In this document: piece after piece, positions 35,648-45,430 of the stretch | How the letters are laid out: each line of letters starts with the position of its first letter | Numbering within the stretch: position 1 is the stretch's first letter | Assembly (NCBI GenBank): GCA_013365365.1 | Contig: JABVXU010000417.1 | Coordinates: 1 to 48,133 of the forward strand | Length of the DNA: 48,133 nucleotides | Direction of reading: 5' to 3' | Origin: Cruorifilaria tuberocauda | Taxonomy: Eukaryota; Nematoda; Chromadorea; Rhabditida; Onchocercidae | Program-made: the position numbers and the translations under genes | The notes under the pieces: generated by a model | The model's input: the letters and a program-made list of their open reading frames with translations, nothing else | What the model was told of the DNA's origin: nothing | The model's database searches: none

Positions 35648-37541
35648 ATTGATTAACTTCAGCGTGTTAAGGTTTTTCAGGAATCAAGGGTTACAAGACT
35701 GGTAGTTCCAGAGAAGACTGTAGGAAATATCATAATGGATGTGATGGCAGTTGTGAAAGAACCAATGGATATTAAGAAGCTGATTGATTTGTGCAAGAAT
35801 ATAAAAAATTATTCTCTTTCGAAGAAACGACGCCAACATCAACAAATCACATCATTAGGGAATGGTATTTCCACTATTTTCTATTATTTAGAATGGGTTC
35901 TTGAATCGCTATAATTCTAATTTAGATAAGTTCAAGACTATGTACTTACCCATTTATTCTTATCTCATTTTTAGCTGTCATCGTGGAAACGAATTGTGGA
36001 CGACAGAAGGAATTTTCTACCAATGACAAAAACGATAATGGTTGTGCTCAGATACCAGATAGTCTCACCAAGGTTTCATTTGAATCCAATAATGAAAAAA
36101 AAATTATCCTTCACTATCAGATGAAGTAAAGCTCATTTACTTTATATGAAAATTTTTCGTTTTTTGAAATATCAAGTGTCTTTTGCACTAAACATTGTAT
36201 ATATTTACAGATTGCAAATGTGACAAACCAAGTTTGCGAAAAGTAGGTTCATACATTTTTAACTATCAGCTTAAAACATATATATTCTGATATAGAAAAA
36301 TTCAGTTGATACTCATTTTTCGCATGAATTTCATCTCATGTTTTCGAACATTTGGCTTTGTAAGAACGTAGTCGGGATCGGAAAATATAGGAGTTAGTTT
36401 GTCAATTCTGACGAAAAAGTGTATTTATTAGATGGCCCTAAAGGAAAAACACTGAAGCGAGACTGGTGTATTTGGGCAAATTTAAATATCCGAGAAAAAA
36501 AGCTGTAATCTCTGTTTTTCTTGAAGGTCATTTATTAACACTTCCCACTCTTTATTCTAGGAGTACTTCCAATACGCATTCGCTGGTTTCTTTTTCGAAT
36601 GCTATCGCTGAGGGCGAAGAAGAGACTGGCGGAACAAAGCAGGAGGAGAAGAAAGATTACTACCTTTCACCAAGCAGCACATTAGAAAATCCTTGTGGAT
36701 CTCACCGAAAAACTTCGAATTCCTGGCATCTAGTATCAAATTTTTAATGATCTCTGAAAGCATTCCAAAATATGAAGGGTTTGAGTGTAAATTGTTCGGG
36801 TTGATTTCCCTAACCTTTGAAGGAGATAAAATTTAAGAGTAGGATTTCCAGTTTTTAATAGCTAGGCTAATTGGACTATCTGTATAGGACATTATTCTCT
36901 ACTAATTTGTGAAAATCATCCTCATACCACTTACAAATTTATTTAATTTAAAGCGAGTTTGTAAAAAAATGCATTCCTTAGAGCATATTCTCCACATCTT
37001 TCAGGGTGAAACTGTGACATGTGAAAATTCATTTGTACAAATAATGGAAGATGAACAAGCTCGAGAGTTAGAAACGATCCGACAAATGTGCTCTTGTATT
37101 TCTAATATAGATATGTGAGAATTTGACTTGTTTTAAATTCATAAAATGAATTTCCATTTTAATGCAGTTAGGATGTTAGACTTTTCTAAAGTTGGGCTGA
37201 ATAACAATTGAGAAGACCACAAAAAAGGTTGGTGCTTTTTTCAAACTTGTAGATCAAAATAATCTTTTGATTCCACACATTGAGCGGTAGATCATTGCGA
37301 CTTGGTACGCAAGTCGTGTAGAATCAACTACTTTCTGTGAGTTTCTACTGCTGTGCTTTCAGCATATTTTATGAAATTAAAATTTTCTTTGAATTTCAGG
37401 GAAGAACAAGCAATGAATGAGTTGGCAGCACATTACGAAGGTGAAGCTACGATAGGAGGTGTCTCAATCACAGTTAGTATAGAGCGTGAGGTTGAAGAAA
37501 TAAATGATCCACTTTGGGCTGCAAGATCAACTCATCAATAA
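29598..37541 (+). CDS. IBTK: IBTK-like ankyrin/RCC1/BTB protein, CUL3 adaptor (about 23 exons, 1020 aa)
   Basis: Homologue of inhibitor of Bruton tyrosine kinase, a substrate adaptor of CUL3 ubiquitin ligases. Exons: 29598-29726, 29898-29952, 30218-30238, 30306-30535, 30616-30793, 31086-31210, 31406-31597, 31835-31990, 32110-32271, 32338-32427, 32702-32899, 33053-33128, 33401-33573, 34014-34090, 34383-34545, 35096-35180, 35331-35545, 35681-35864, 35975-36072, 36211-36242, 36561-36732, 37005-37114, 37400-37541. Phases agree throughout. Ankyrin repeats: SSLHLAAYYNSVSVLEILL and DGSTPAQFAAMKGHLRSL (~110-190). RCC1-like blades: IYACGDNNTLSLG, AYSCGLGRYGKLGHGDE, ILVFGLNDRGQLGLGT (~205-420). A BTB fold begins near 600 (CNIITVICATDEGDEVKRY) and runs into a BACK-like helical region (to ~775). 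The tail FVQIMEDEQ...EEQAMNELAAHY...DPLW matches the human IBTK C-terminus. It is shorter than human IBTK (~1353 aa) and only one BTB is visible. Exons 1-4 and the end of exon 17 are the least certain; exon 4 could begin at 30339. Confidence 0.9.
32969..33020. repeat. Local direct duplication in an IBTK intron
   Basis: GAACTCTGTAAGATTTAAACT (32969-32989) recurs as GAACTCTGTGAAAGTTTAAA- (32999-33020) with small changes. It lies in the intron before exon 12 of the IBTK-like gene and is probably neutral. Confidence 0.75.
35600..35646 (+). repeat. 47-base poly-T run in an IBTK intron
   Basis: An uninterrupted run of 47 T lies inside intron 17, 35 bases before the acceptor of exon 18 (AG at 35679-35680). 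It could act as an extended pyrimidine tract, or could be the tail of a retroposed sequence inserted in the reverse orientation; no body of such an element is evident beside it. Its length is unlikely to be exact. Confidence 0.95.
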
Positions 37542-37946
37542 GCTCCAACTTGATTTTTTAACTTCAGAATTTATAATTTTACTAATTATTGCAGCTGTAA
37601 CCACTTAAAGATGATAGAACACAATGATGCATTTGCTTTATGTCTAGCTTTTTTCGAATTCAGTTCTATTTAAATTTAATTCAATTTGTCTTTTAGCGAC
37701 AACTTATCTCATAATTCTTTCATGTAATAATTTTGTTCAGTAATAATTATCGGCAGTAGTTTAGTGAGTTAATAATTGGTTTAAATTTTTTTTTTGTTTC
37801 CTAAAGGTTTTCCGTTAAAACAAAGCCATTATCGAAATCGATAAGGAATTAAATCTAATGTAATGGAGGACGGTAAAACGGGCTATCATAATCGTTAGTT
37901 CGCTCAGTATTTTTAATTCGTAAGTTATAACTTGGGACATTTATGT

Positions 37947-37952
37947 AATAAA
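37947..37952 (+). terminator. Candidate poly(A) signal of the IBTK-like gene
   Basis: A canonical AATAAA lies 406 bases after the stop codon, the first one seen downstream on this strand. Confidence 0.5.
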
Positions 37953-38164
37953 TGGTGATATTTGAGAATTCATTATTCCTGCAGCATTGATTGTTCAGAT
38001 TCCTGGTTCATGAGCTGATGCATCAGTTTCCGTGCAGTACATTCCTGAACTTCTTTTTTGTTGTGATATAACTTACCGGTAGTTAAAGACGATTTTTCTC
38101 ATACTATATCTTTTAATTTTCTGTTTGCTCTTTTTATCACTAAAATTTTCATTTTTTGCGCTTT

Positions 38165-38170
38165 TTTATT
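38165..38170 (-). terminator. Candidate poly(A) signal of the HMX gene
   Basis: AATAAA on the - strand, about 520 bases after the HMX stop codon. It is the nearest canonical signal I noticed. Confidence 0.45.
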
Positions 38171-38690
38171 GTGCCTAATAACATGATGTATAGGATGTAA
38201 ATTTTGCTGTATTTCGATTCCATCAATTTGAGATGGATGGCAGTGAAAGCGAAGTAACAGATAGTATTCGAACTTTAATGTTATGTGTTCTCGTTCCGTT
38301 GAAAATTTGTTCTTGTTTCGTTAAAAAGATACATAATTCGATCACATTCATAACAACTGAGAATTAGAAAAGTATAAAACTATTAGAAAAGTCTTTCGAA
38401 AATTTAATTAATGCTGCCAAAATAATGGAATAGAAAACAGTTTGCCGTTAATCAACTAGTTTCTCGAAAGCAATTAAGCAATGTTCTGATGTTCGATGAC
38501 GATAGTTCTGAATATCCATTTTTCTGGCTACGCTGAAAGTTTGTGTTTAAGACACAATGGCATACGACTCCTGCATATGAATTTATGTGGGCTTGCTTAC
38601 AAAAGAAGCTGCAGAATTAGGAATCATGGAGTTTTGGAAAAGCAGTCAATACCCGCGTTATAACATTGGAGAGTTATCGCCTTACGTCAG

Positions 38691-39710
38691 CTACGCATTA
38701 GGACCAGTGATGCTGCTGGCGCCATAAGTGCTATGAAATAGTTTCGCAGCAGTTGCCGTATTTTCTGCACTAAAATTGATGATTGTTTGTGATGGCGTTG
38801 GTATTGTGGATACCGGTATTGCTGTTGAATTTGCATGAAATAGGATCGCAGGATGTAGTAGTGATGGAGGAATGTTTGTCAGAGGTGCTATCGGTAAGCT
38901 GAAATATTTTCGAAATTTGTTTTCTGTAACTTTGCTTTTGGAAAAAATACCATGTAATCTAGCTGAGAAAGTGAGTTCAGATAAAACTAGTTGTAATGCT
39001 ATGTTCAACGTTTGTAAAGCTGAATATATTCGCACTAATTATAAATTTATTCTCAAGAAGAAAGATATATGATGGGCTACTGAAAATAATTTATTAAAAA
39101 AATTAACTGAACCTATTTGTTACTGCAATGCTTCTAGAAAGGCGTTCAGATGCATCACTAATGTGTTGCATATTTGAGGCAAAAATGTGTGATCGATGAA
39201 TATTCATCGCACTTGAACTATCTACATCACTTGCTGCTTGACGTTTCCACTTATTTCGTCTGTTTTGAAACCAAATTTTCACCTACAATATACCGTTGTT
39301 CTACATTGCTGCCGAATATAACGAATAAAACATATAATAAGGTGAATAATTTGCGTATGCTGCGTGTAATCAGAATTATTGTAGTACAACAGTTAAAGTT
39401 AAATCATCTTAATCATTACTACATTACTGATAACATAGTTAATATTGCAACTTCATTATTTTATTTTAGCTACCTGAGTTTCGCTAAGATGTAGAGTCGA
39501 AGCCAAATATGCACGTTCTTGACTGGACAAATATCGTTTCATGTCAAAAGTCATTTCCAGTCGGGACACTTGTTGACGACTGAAAACCGTTCTAGTTTTC
39601 TTCTTTCGTGGAATGGTAGATCCAGATAACAAAATGGTACTTTCATCGTCACTTGCACGTATTGCAATCTCGTCATCGTCATCGTCACCAACATCGTCAT
39701 CATCACCGTC

Positions 39711-39775
<65 letters not shown>

Positions 39776-39840
39776 TATCATCATCATCATCATTATCATC
39801 ATCATCATCATTATTATTATCATCATCATCATCGTTATTA

Positions 39841-39890
<50 letters not shown>

Positions 39891-42800
39891 GTCATTATCA
39901 TCATCATTGTCACAGTCACTGCCCAATTCGACTGCATCGGTTATTGTTTTCGAATTATCAGTAGCCTTTGATTGTCGTTTTGGAATATGAAAAAATAGAG
40001 ATCAGAATTAAAACGAAGACATATAAGGATGGAAGATGAAAACACTTGAAGTGCCAGACCCGTTTGAAGCCATTACTCCACGATTTTTCACATGTTCTCA
40101 ATTGATTTAGACCTTCATTTGTAACAAAATTATCAATTAATCACTTGAAAAAAATCATTACGAGTTATTTTTTAATTATAATTCTTATTTCTAAAATACT
40201 CTTTGCCAGAATCCTTACCCTATAAAATTTTAAATATTTTCTAAAAGTATTCTTTATTTCTCGCTTATTTTCAAGACCAAACAGCATGTGGAAAGCTATT
40301 ACATATGATCTAATAGGGGTTTTCAGGTCAAGAAGTTTTTAAATTTTCAAAAAGCTTAGATGGAAGAATCATTCAAATGTCGAAAAGTTTTAGACTGATT
40401 TGCTTTATAATTACTGTTTAAGAATCTAAAAGTGTGTTTTACTTTTTTAAATTCAAAAGTGATAAGCATACCAGTTGAGTTTCAGGTGAACTTCCTGTGA
40501 CGTTAATGCCATCTGGAATTATCTGAATTGTTCCATACTGTAGATTTTTGTTTCTCTGTGAATAAGCGGATACTAACTGGAAGAGATCCTTCGTGGAAGC
40601 AGATACTAAAATTGTTAATATAACGTTTTTGAGTTAACAATGACAGTGAATCACATGGTACATAATTATATGAATGTCTTATTTCATCCAACAATTGAAA
40701 TTTTAGAGATTGATCCAAGAAGAAACAGGAAAAATTAAAAGCTAGACTAAGTGAGTTTATAAAATCTTAAATGTGTTCGTCCAAGTAAATTGTTGGTGAT
40801 AAGCCATTTTCTACGAATTCACTAACAGTTGCATTTCAAATTTGCACGTTTTACAAAATATTAGTAACTTTCTCTCAGCGGCTGAATTAAATGCTGAAAT
40901 ATTTGGCAGCCTACGATGTATGAATGGCGGTTATTCTGACCGTGTAGCTTCTTTTGCTAATTCGATGTTATCTGCTTTCTAAGGATACCAATCTAAAAAT
41001 GTCCCGAAATACTCAACAAGCGACATTGGAGAGAGGTGGGATCATTTTGAATCTATTCAAAGGATTAACTTTGAACCTAAATGACCTCAATTTGCATAAT
41101 TAGCAAATATGAAAATTAAAGAGTAGCAAAAGAATCAAGGATAAGAGGAGTCATTGTGTATGCTTTGACGACCATAAATGCTTCATTCCCTCAAATATTT
41201 GCAATGAATGATTCAAAGCAAAACACTTTATTACATTTCTTCCATTTTTTTTATTGATATTAAAATCATCTTATAGTTAATGTAACGGATTTTAATTTTT
41301 CTGGAATATTTAGGGCGGATTAATTTATGAATAAGCTGATAAAGAGATTTATTTCAAGTTGCAAAAAATGCAGTTGATTTCTTTCTTTAAGATATTTTCC
41401 TCTGTAAGTAGAAGCCAGTTATCCGCTGTCTCCAAGTCTTATCATCATTATTTTATTCGTCGTTTACTAAAAATTAATTCTTTTTTTGAATTCAAATGGG
41501 AAAATCTTAAAGGAATACGATAATTTCATGAACGAAGCGGATCTATTCTTATAGATATTTTAAAATGGTTGTGAAGTAAAAACTGTGCAAATGTCAGAAA
41601 TGAATGAACAATTAGGAGGATGTAGGAAAAGGAGCGGTATATTGAGAAGGTAATAAATTTAAGATAACTCAGTGAGTTCAATGTCTACACGCATCATTAA
41701 CGAACACAAATATAGTCACATCTGTGTAACACATTTCTGTGTTGTTGCTAACTTCCCATCATTGAAATGTTACGATTTGATGTCTTATTCCGATTTTAGT
41801 AATTCAAAATATTATTTAAAGCTTAACTTAAATGATAAAAATTTATTACTTAACAGAAATCAACTTGAATATGATGTAGGAAATGACTGAAAAAAAAAGA
41901 AAGTTAATCGTACAATGGCCGTTGAACCTCATAGCATTTCTTAAAATTACAGTAATAGCATCTGACCGATAATTATCTGATTACTGGAAGTAATCCATCG
42001 TTAAGGATGGCTCATTTCTAATCGAGAGAAAGAGAGGCTCATCGTCCCAGCGGTTTATCCCACTTCCCACTGTGTTCATCCAAGCAAAAAGAAAGGAAAC
42101 AATATTCAAATTAATTAAGGCAAGCTAATTAGTGATAGGCGTATAATGAAAGAGATCCATTTAATAAATGAAATTTCAATTTCCATGGGATTAGAATTAC
42201 TTTCATTTTTTACGATAATGAAGTTCTTGAAAGACTATGATATATAATAAGTTGAACTTATTAAATGAAAAGCATTACTGTCATACTGGATAGGAAGTAA
42301 GATTCGAATTGAATTAAGAATTTCAATTTTCATTTAGCTATTTGCATTTTTTTCAATTTCAAATTTATGAGTGGAAACCATAGGTGGAAAAGAAGAAGTT
42401 GAATGAAATGAGTAAAGTGAAGAAAGAAAAATAATAGAGGTGAAGAATCTGTATCATTAAAGGATGGAAGTCAATGAGGACAAAAAGATTTTGGGGGAAG
42501 TATGTGCTAATAAGTAGTAAGTGAAGAGAAGTGAAATGTAGCGAGTTAGCTTTTCTAAGAATTGATTTAACATTTAAAAAGAAGGAAATGAGAAGTAGGT
42601 AGTGGTTGGTATAATGATGAAAGCTCATCGCTACAGGTAAATTAATTAGGTGATATGTAAGAAGTATGAAGGAAGCTAATTTGTCGGCTTAGTGTTTCAC
42701 AAGAATAATATGATTTCTTGAAAAATATAAACATAAGGAAGGATAATGAGCTGCTGATAACAATCAGGCTGTTGCCATAATTATTGCCATTGGCATTGTA

Positions 42801-43711
42801 CAGAGATGTTTCAGCTGTTTGTTGCATCTTCAGTTCAGCAGGCATTTGTTGTGAATGGAACTAAGGAGAGGAGGGTCCTGAAACGATCGGAATGAAGCTA
42901 CCGTGTCCTTTGTGAATACCGACCTATTCCATGTGAACTGCTTCAGTCTTTCAACTCCTCATTCCACTGCTCCGTGCGGCGATGAAAAAGGAATGAGAGG
43001 GAGGAGGAGCGGCGGCCTCTCACTCACAAAGAAATATCTTTAAATAATTGGATGAAAATGATGGCTCTCCTCTCCAGCAACCGTATTCTCGAATTGGAAG
43101 GAATCAGTGAGGAGAGTAATATGAGATATTGGTGCTGTGAAAAGGTGAGAAAGGCTATATCTTTTTATTACACCTTTCCTTTCCTGCTTCTTCCATTACC
43201 TTTCTCTGTGCACATGCACTTATTTCTCTTCCTATAATTCCCTTCATTCATTCTATACACTGATTCATTCATCTGAAACACAGCTGAAAAACTTTCTCCT
43301 CCCTTACCCAACTTACTTATCTCATCAACTCTTTCCATCTCTTTTCTATTATCACTGTGTGCCAAATTCTGTTCCCGAGCGATCGAGGGACGATTTGTAG
43401 ATAACCACGGTTGAAACCACGGATTCTGTGCTGGCTGTTGTAAGATACCTTTAAATTTTCTAATATTTTATAAATTCTAATACTTCCACAGCCATACATA
43501 CTTGTTTCCTTGAAAGTTTATTATTTCAAAAATGATAGTTAGTTCCGCAAATTGGAATACTCAGTGATTTGCAAAACGATAATTTGAAACCACCAGCGTG
43601 AAGATATCGCGGCAAATGAGAACTGATATAGGGTGTTCTTTCATCACTAATGCCCATCGCTGCAGGAAATGGTACCGAAACAATCCCTTTTTCTTCACCA
43701 CAACTGCTCAT
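38691..43711 (-). CDS. mls-2: HMX-family homeobox transcription factor (6 exons, ~428 aa)
   Basis: Nuclear DNA-binding protein of the HMX (NKX5) family, whose C. elegans member is MLS-2. Exons in reading order: 43711-43561, 43448-43317, 40605-40472, 39965-39474, 39282-39113, 38898-38691; all phases join and the reading ends in TAG. The homeodomain (~259-318) is split by an intron after [34 protein letters not shown], then [15 protein letters not shown] in the next exon. [10 protein letters not shown] and the RYLSS run are diagnostic of HMX. The last exon carries ILFHANST, matching the VP(I/V)LYHENS motif after vertebrate HMX homeodomains. Upstream lie [19 protein letters not shown] and about 75 residues of Asp/Asn encoded by a microsatellite. 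Exons 4-6 are firm. Exons 1-3 are inferred from splice sites and matching phase; the acceptors TTTAAAG and ATCAAAG are weak. The start ATG is uncertain, since an out-of-frame ATG precedes it. Confidence 0.9.
39671..39910 (-). repeat. mls-2: GAT/AAT microsatellite inside the HMX coding exon
   Basis: About 240 bp of GAT repeats (Asp) interrupted by GGT and GTT, passing into a run of AAT (Asn), all in frame with the downstream homeodomain. The tract encodes roughly 75 residues of almost pure Asp and Asn. Other frames of the same DNA are also open (poly-Met/Ile, poly-Ser, poly-His), an artefact of the repeat; only the Asp/Asn frame continues into the homeodomain. Confidence 0.93.
40606..43316 (-). 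other. mls-2: Large second intron of the HMX gene
   Basis: This 2.7 kb interval lies between the proposed exons 2 and 3. Most of it is AT-rich and featureless. At 42840-43060 it includes a GC-richer island with exon-like pieces on both strands (separate entry). Homeobox genes often carry enhancers in such introns, but nothing here shows that directly. Confidence 0.5.
42780..43165. promoter_or_regulatory. GC-richer island with opposed exon-like starts
   Basis: Composition shifts here to C/G-rich, including GGGAGGAGGAGCGGCGGCC near 43000. On the - strand a good acceptor (GATCGTTTCAG) stands 32 bases before ATG CCT GCT at 42845, opening the frame [20 protein letters not shown]. On the + strand an ATG at 43052 opens [17 protein letters not shown] and meets GAAAAG|gtgaga at 43145. 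Neither can be joined in phase to HMX exon 3 or to another exon that I found. An internal promoter or enhancer of HMX is one reading; untranslated or unrelated first exons are another. Confidence 0.3.
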
Positions 43712-43739
43712 ACACGTTTTCGAGACCACATTTTCAATC

Positions 43740-43751
43740 CTAAATATCGAA
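43740..43751 (-). promoter_or_regulatory. mls-2: Acceptor before HMX first coding exon
   Basis: On the - strand TTTTTTCGATATTTAG ends at 43740, 28 bases before the proposed start codon. The frame stays open through the acceptor up to 43771, so this may be a trans-splice site or an internal splice site joining an unseen upstream exon (which would have to end in phase 2 if the frame were coding there). Confidence 0.45.
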
Positions 43752-44525
43752 AAAATTGAAATTCTGAACAAATTTTGTGCAACTCAAAAAAACTTCTCTC
43801 GCTTATGATAAATTGGTGAAATGACAAAACTGATTTTGAATATTTTTAGAGAACCGTTTACAGCGCTCAAGCAATACTTTCAAATATGATAATTATTATT
43901 TAGCAAAACATGGTACCAACTTTCTTGATAACCTAAATTGGTTCATACGGAAAATGCTGTAAATGATGCAACGAAAATGTGTCATTATTATAATTATTAT
44001 TAATGATGAAGCGATATCGAGCATGGAGTTTTCCATTCAATGCGCCTCAGTAATGCTTTATTTGGAACACAAGATGCCAACAGACAGCTTTCGGATAGCT
44101 CTCAGACAACGAGAATTGATAGATCGTTTTATCAATAAGTAAAGACTCACAATCACTATCAAAAATTTTCTTTTATTTCCTTACTTAATTTAACATTTTT
44201 TCTTCTTAACTCTTGCTATAACATAGATATAAACTTATCGAATTGGGACTTGAATTTTTATGAAGACAAATTAAAAATTAAAAAATTTTACACGTTAGCA
44301 ATCAAATAAATTTTTAAAAGAAAATGTTGATAAAACAAAGCAACATGTGCTTTTTCATATTTACACACTCTTCATATAGACAAATGTTTCATTTACGTGT
44401 TGGTTCGGTTTGTTGAGTGCTTGTCGCTCAATATGTCTGAGATAGAAAATCTGCACTGATTCCTCTTTGCACCGTCCAATGGATCATTTCTTCTCTCCTG
44501 GTGATCATCTAAAATGATTCACTTT

Positions 44526-44744
44526 TTAGATGGAGAAAACGTGTCTTTTATCAGCTTGAGGTTTCTTAAACACTAATGATTCAATTTCAGGATGAAATAA
44601 CTTCGTAGCATGTCGTACTTGAAGTGGATTTGATAGTTTCTTCAATTGTCTCATAAATTTCGCTTTGATCGATACGTAACCAATGCTGAACTTTCCGTCC
44701 TCCTTCATTGCATTTACCACTTTCATTGTCCGCCATAAATTTCA
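44526..44744 (-). other. Exon candidate with two overlapping open frames
   Basis: On the - strand an acceptor-like ATCTAATCAG ends at 44755, and the first ATG follows at about 44736: frame one begins MADNESGKCNEGGRKVQHW and stops after 49 codons. A second ATG in another frame (44726) begins MKVVNAMKEDGKFSIGYV and runs 66 codons to TAA at 44526. Both translations look more protein-like than most chance frames in this window. I recognise neither, and neither joins HMX exon 1 in the correct phase. It may be a small gene, an exon, or a decayed gene. Confidence 0.25.
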
Positions 44745-45339
44745 GTTTCCTGCCTGATTAGATTTCAAAAAATACGGTTTTGATAAGTAATTCCATAAAA
44801 TAACGTTATTTATCTTTCTAAGTTTTTCTCAAATTTAAAAATTTGGATGTTCAGAATGATTAACATTAGAAGTATATGAAATTAAATTTTTTTTCGCGAA
44901 AAAAATCAAAACTTAGAAGATAAAACATAGACTTTTTAATTGAGAAAGATAAAAAGTAAAACTATAAGCTGACATAAATTACTATTATTAAACCTTACAT
45001 TAACAAAAAGATTGGATTTAAAAGAATTGGACAGAATCAAGATGATGAGAAATGTGCTTTGCTGTGTTGGCATAATCATGGGGCAGTAACAGGTAATTAA
45101 TTGATACCTTAGTGGCATCGTCAGGATTTGAGCCATTAGCATAGCAGATCAATGTTAAGCAATTAGAATGGAAGATTCTGATTAATCTCTAAATCTATGA
45201 TTTAATCAGCCTTTTGTATTTAACTTGTACGCAGATATGGAAAGCAACACCAGTATTATTTATTTTTAAGGTTAATACTATATGAATCAGAATTATCAAA
45301 CTTTATAATCCATTCAAAATTCTATTGCAAAAATATTTT

Positions 45340-45430
45340 CTGCAGAATTCAATAGAATTAGAAGTCTTATAGAGTCTTACAAGACTAATTCTATAACTTC
45401 GTTATTCTAAGACTGATTCTGTAACGCTAT
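45340..45430. repeat. Cluster of short direct and inverted repeats
   Basis: AAGACTAATTCTATAACT (about 45380) is followed by AAGACTGATTCTGTAACG (about 45408), and the inverted form TAGAATTAGAAGTCTT lies at 45354-45369, so an imperfect stem can form. It is non-coding. Confidence 0.6.

Larger units (their letters stand above)
37542..38690. other. Convergent intergenic region between IBTK-like and HMX genes
   Basis: About 1.15 kb separates the two stop codons. No coding frame is supported. It should hold both 3' untranslated regions: AATAAA occurs at 37947-37952 on the + strand and, on the - strand, at 38170-38165. Confidence 0.6.

Noticed and set aside
39551..39937. Long poly-Met/Ile, poly-Ser and poly-His open frames across the trinucleotide repeat
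   Set aside because: These are other frames of the GAT/AAT microsatellite. Only the Asp/Asn frame on the - strand continues into the homeodomain.
43526..43771. Reading HMX exon 1 through to its own stop as an independent 81-codon protein
   Set aside because: A phase-1 donor inside it (A|GTATTC) joins in phase to the PWFQPW exon, and that chain continues to the homeodomain.
44600..44736. MADNES... frame as the true first exon of the HMX gene
   Set aside because: The next HMX exon needs a phase-2 donor at its acceptor, and no GT in the MADNES frame gives phase 2.
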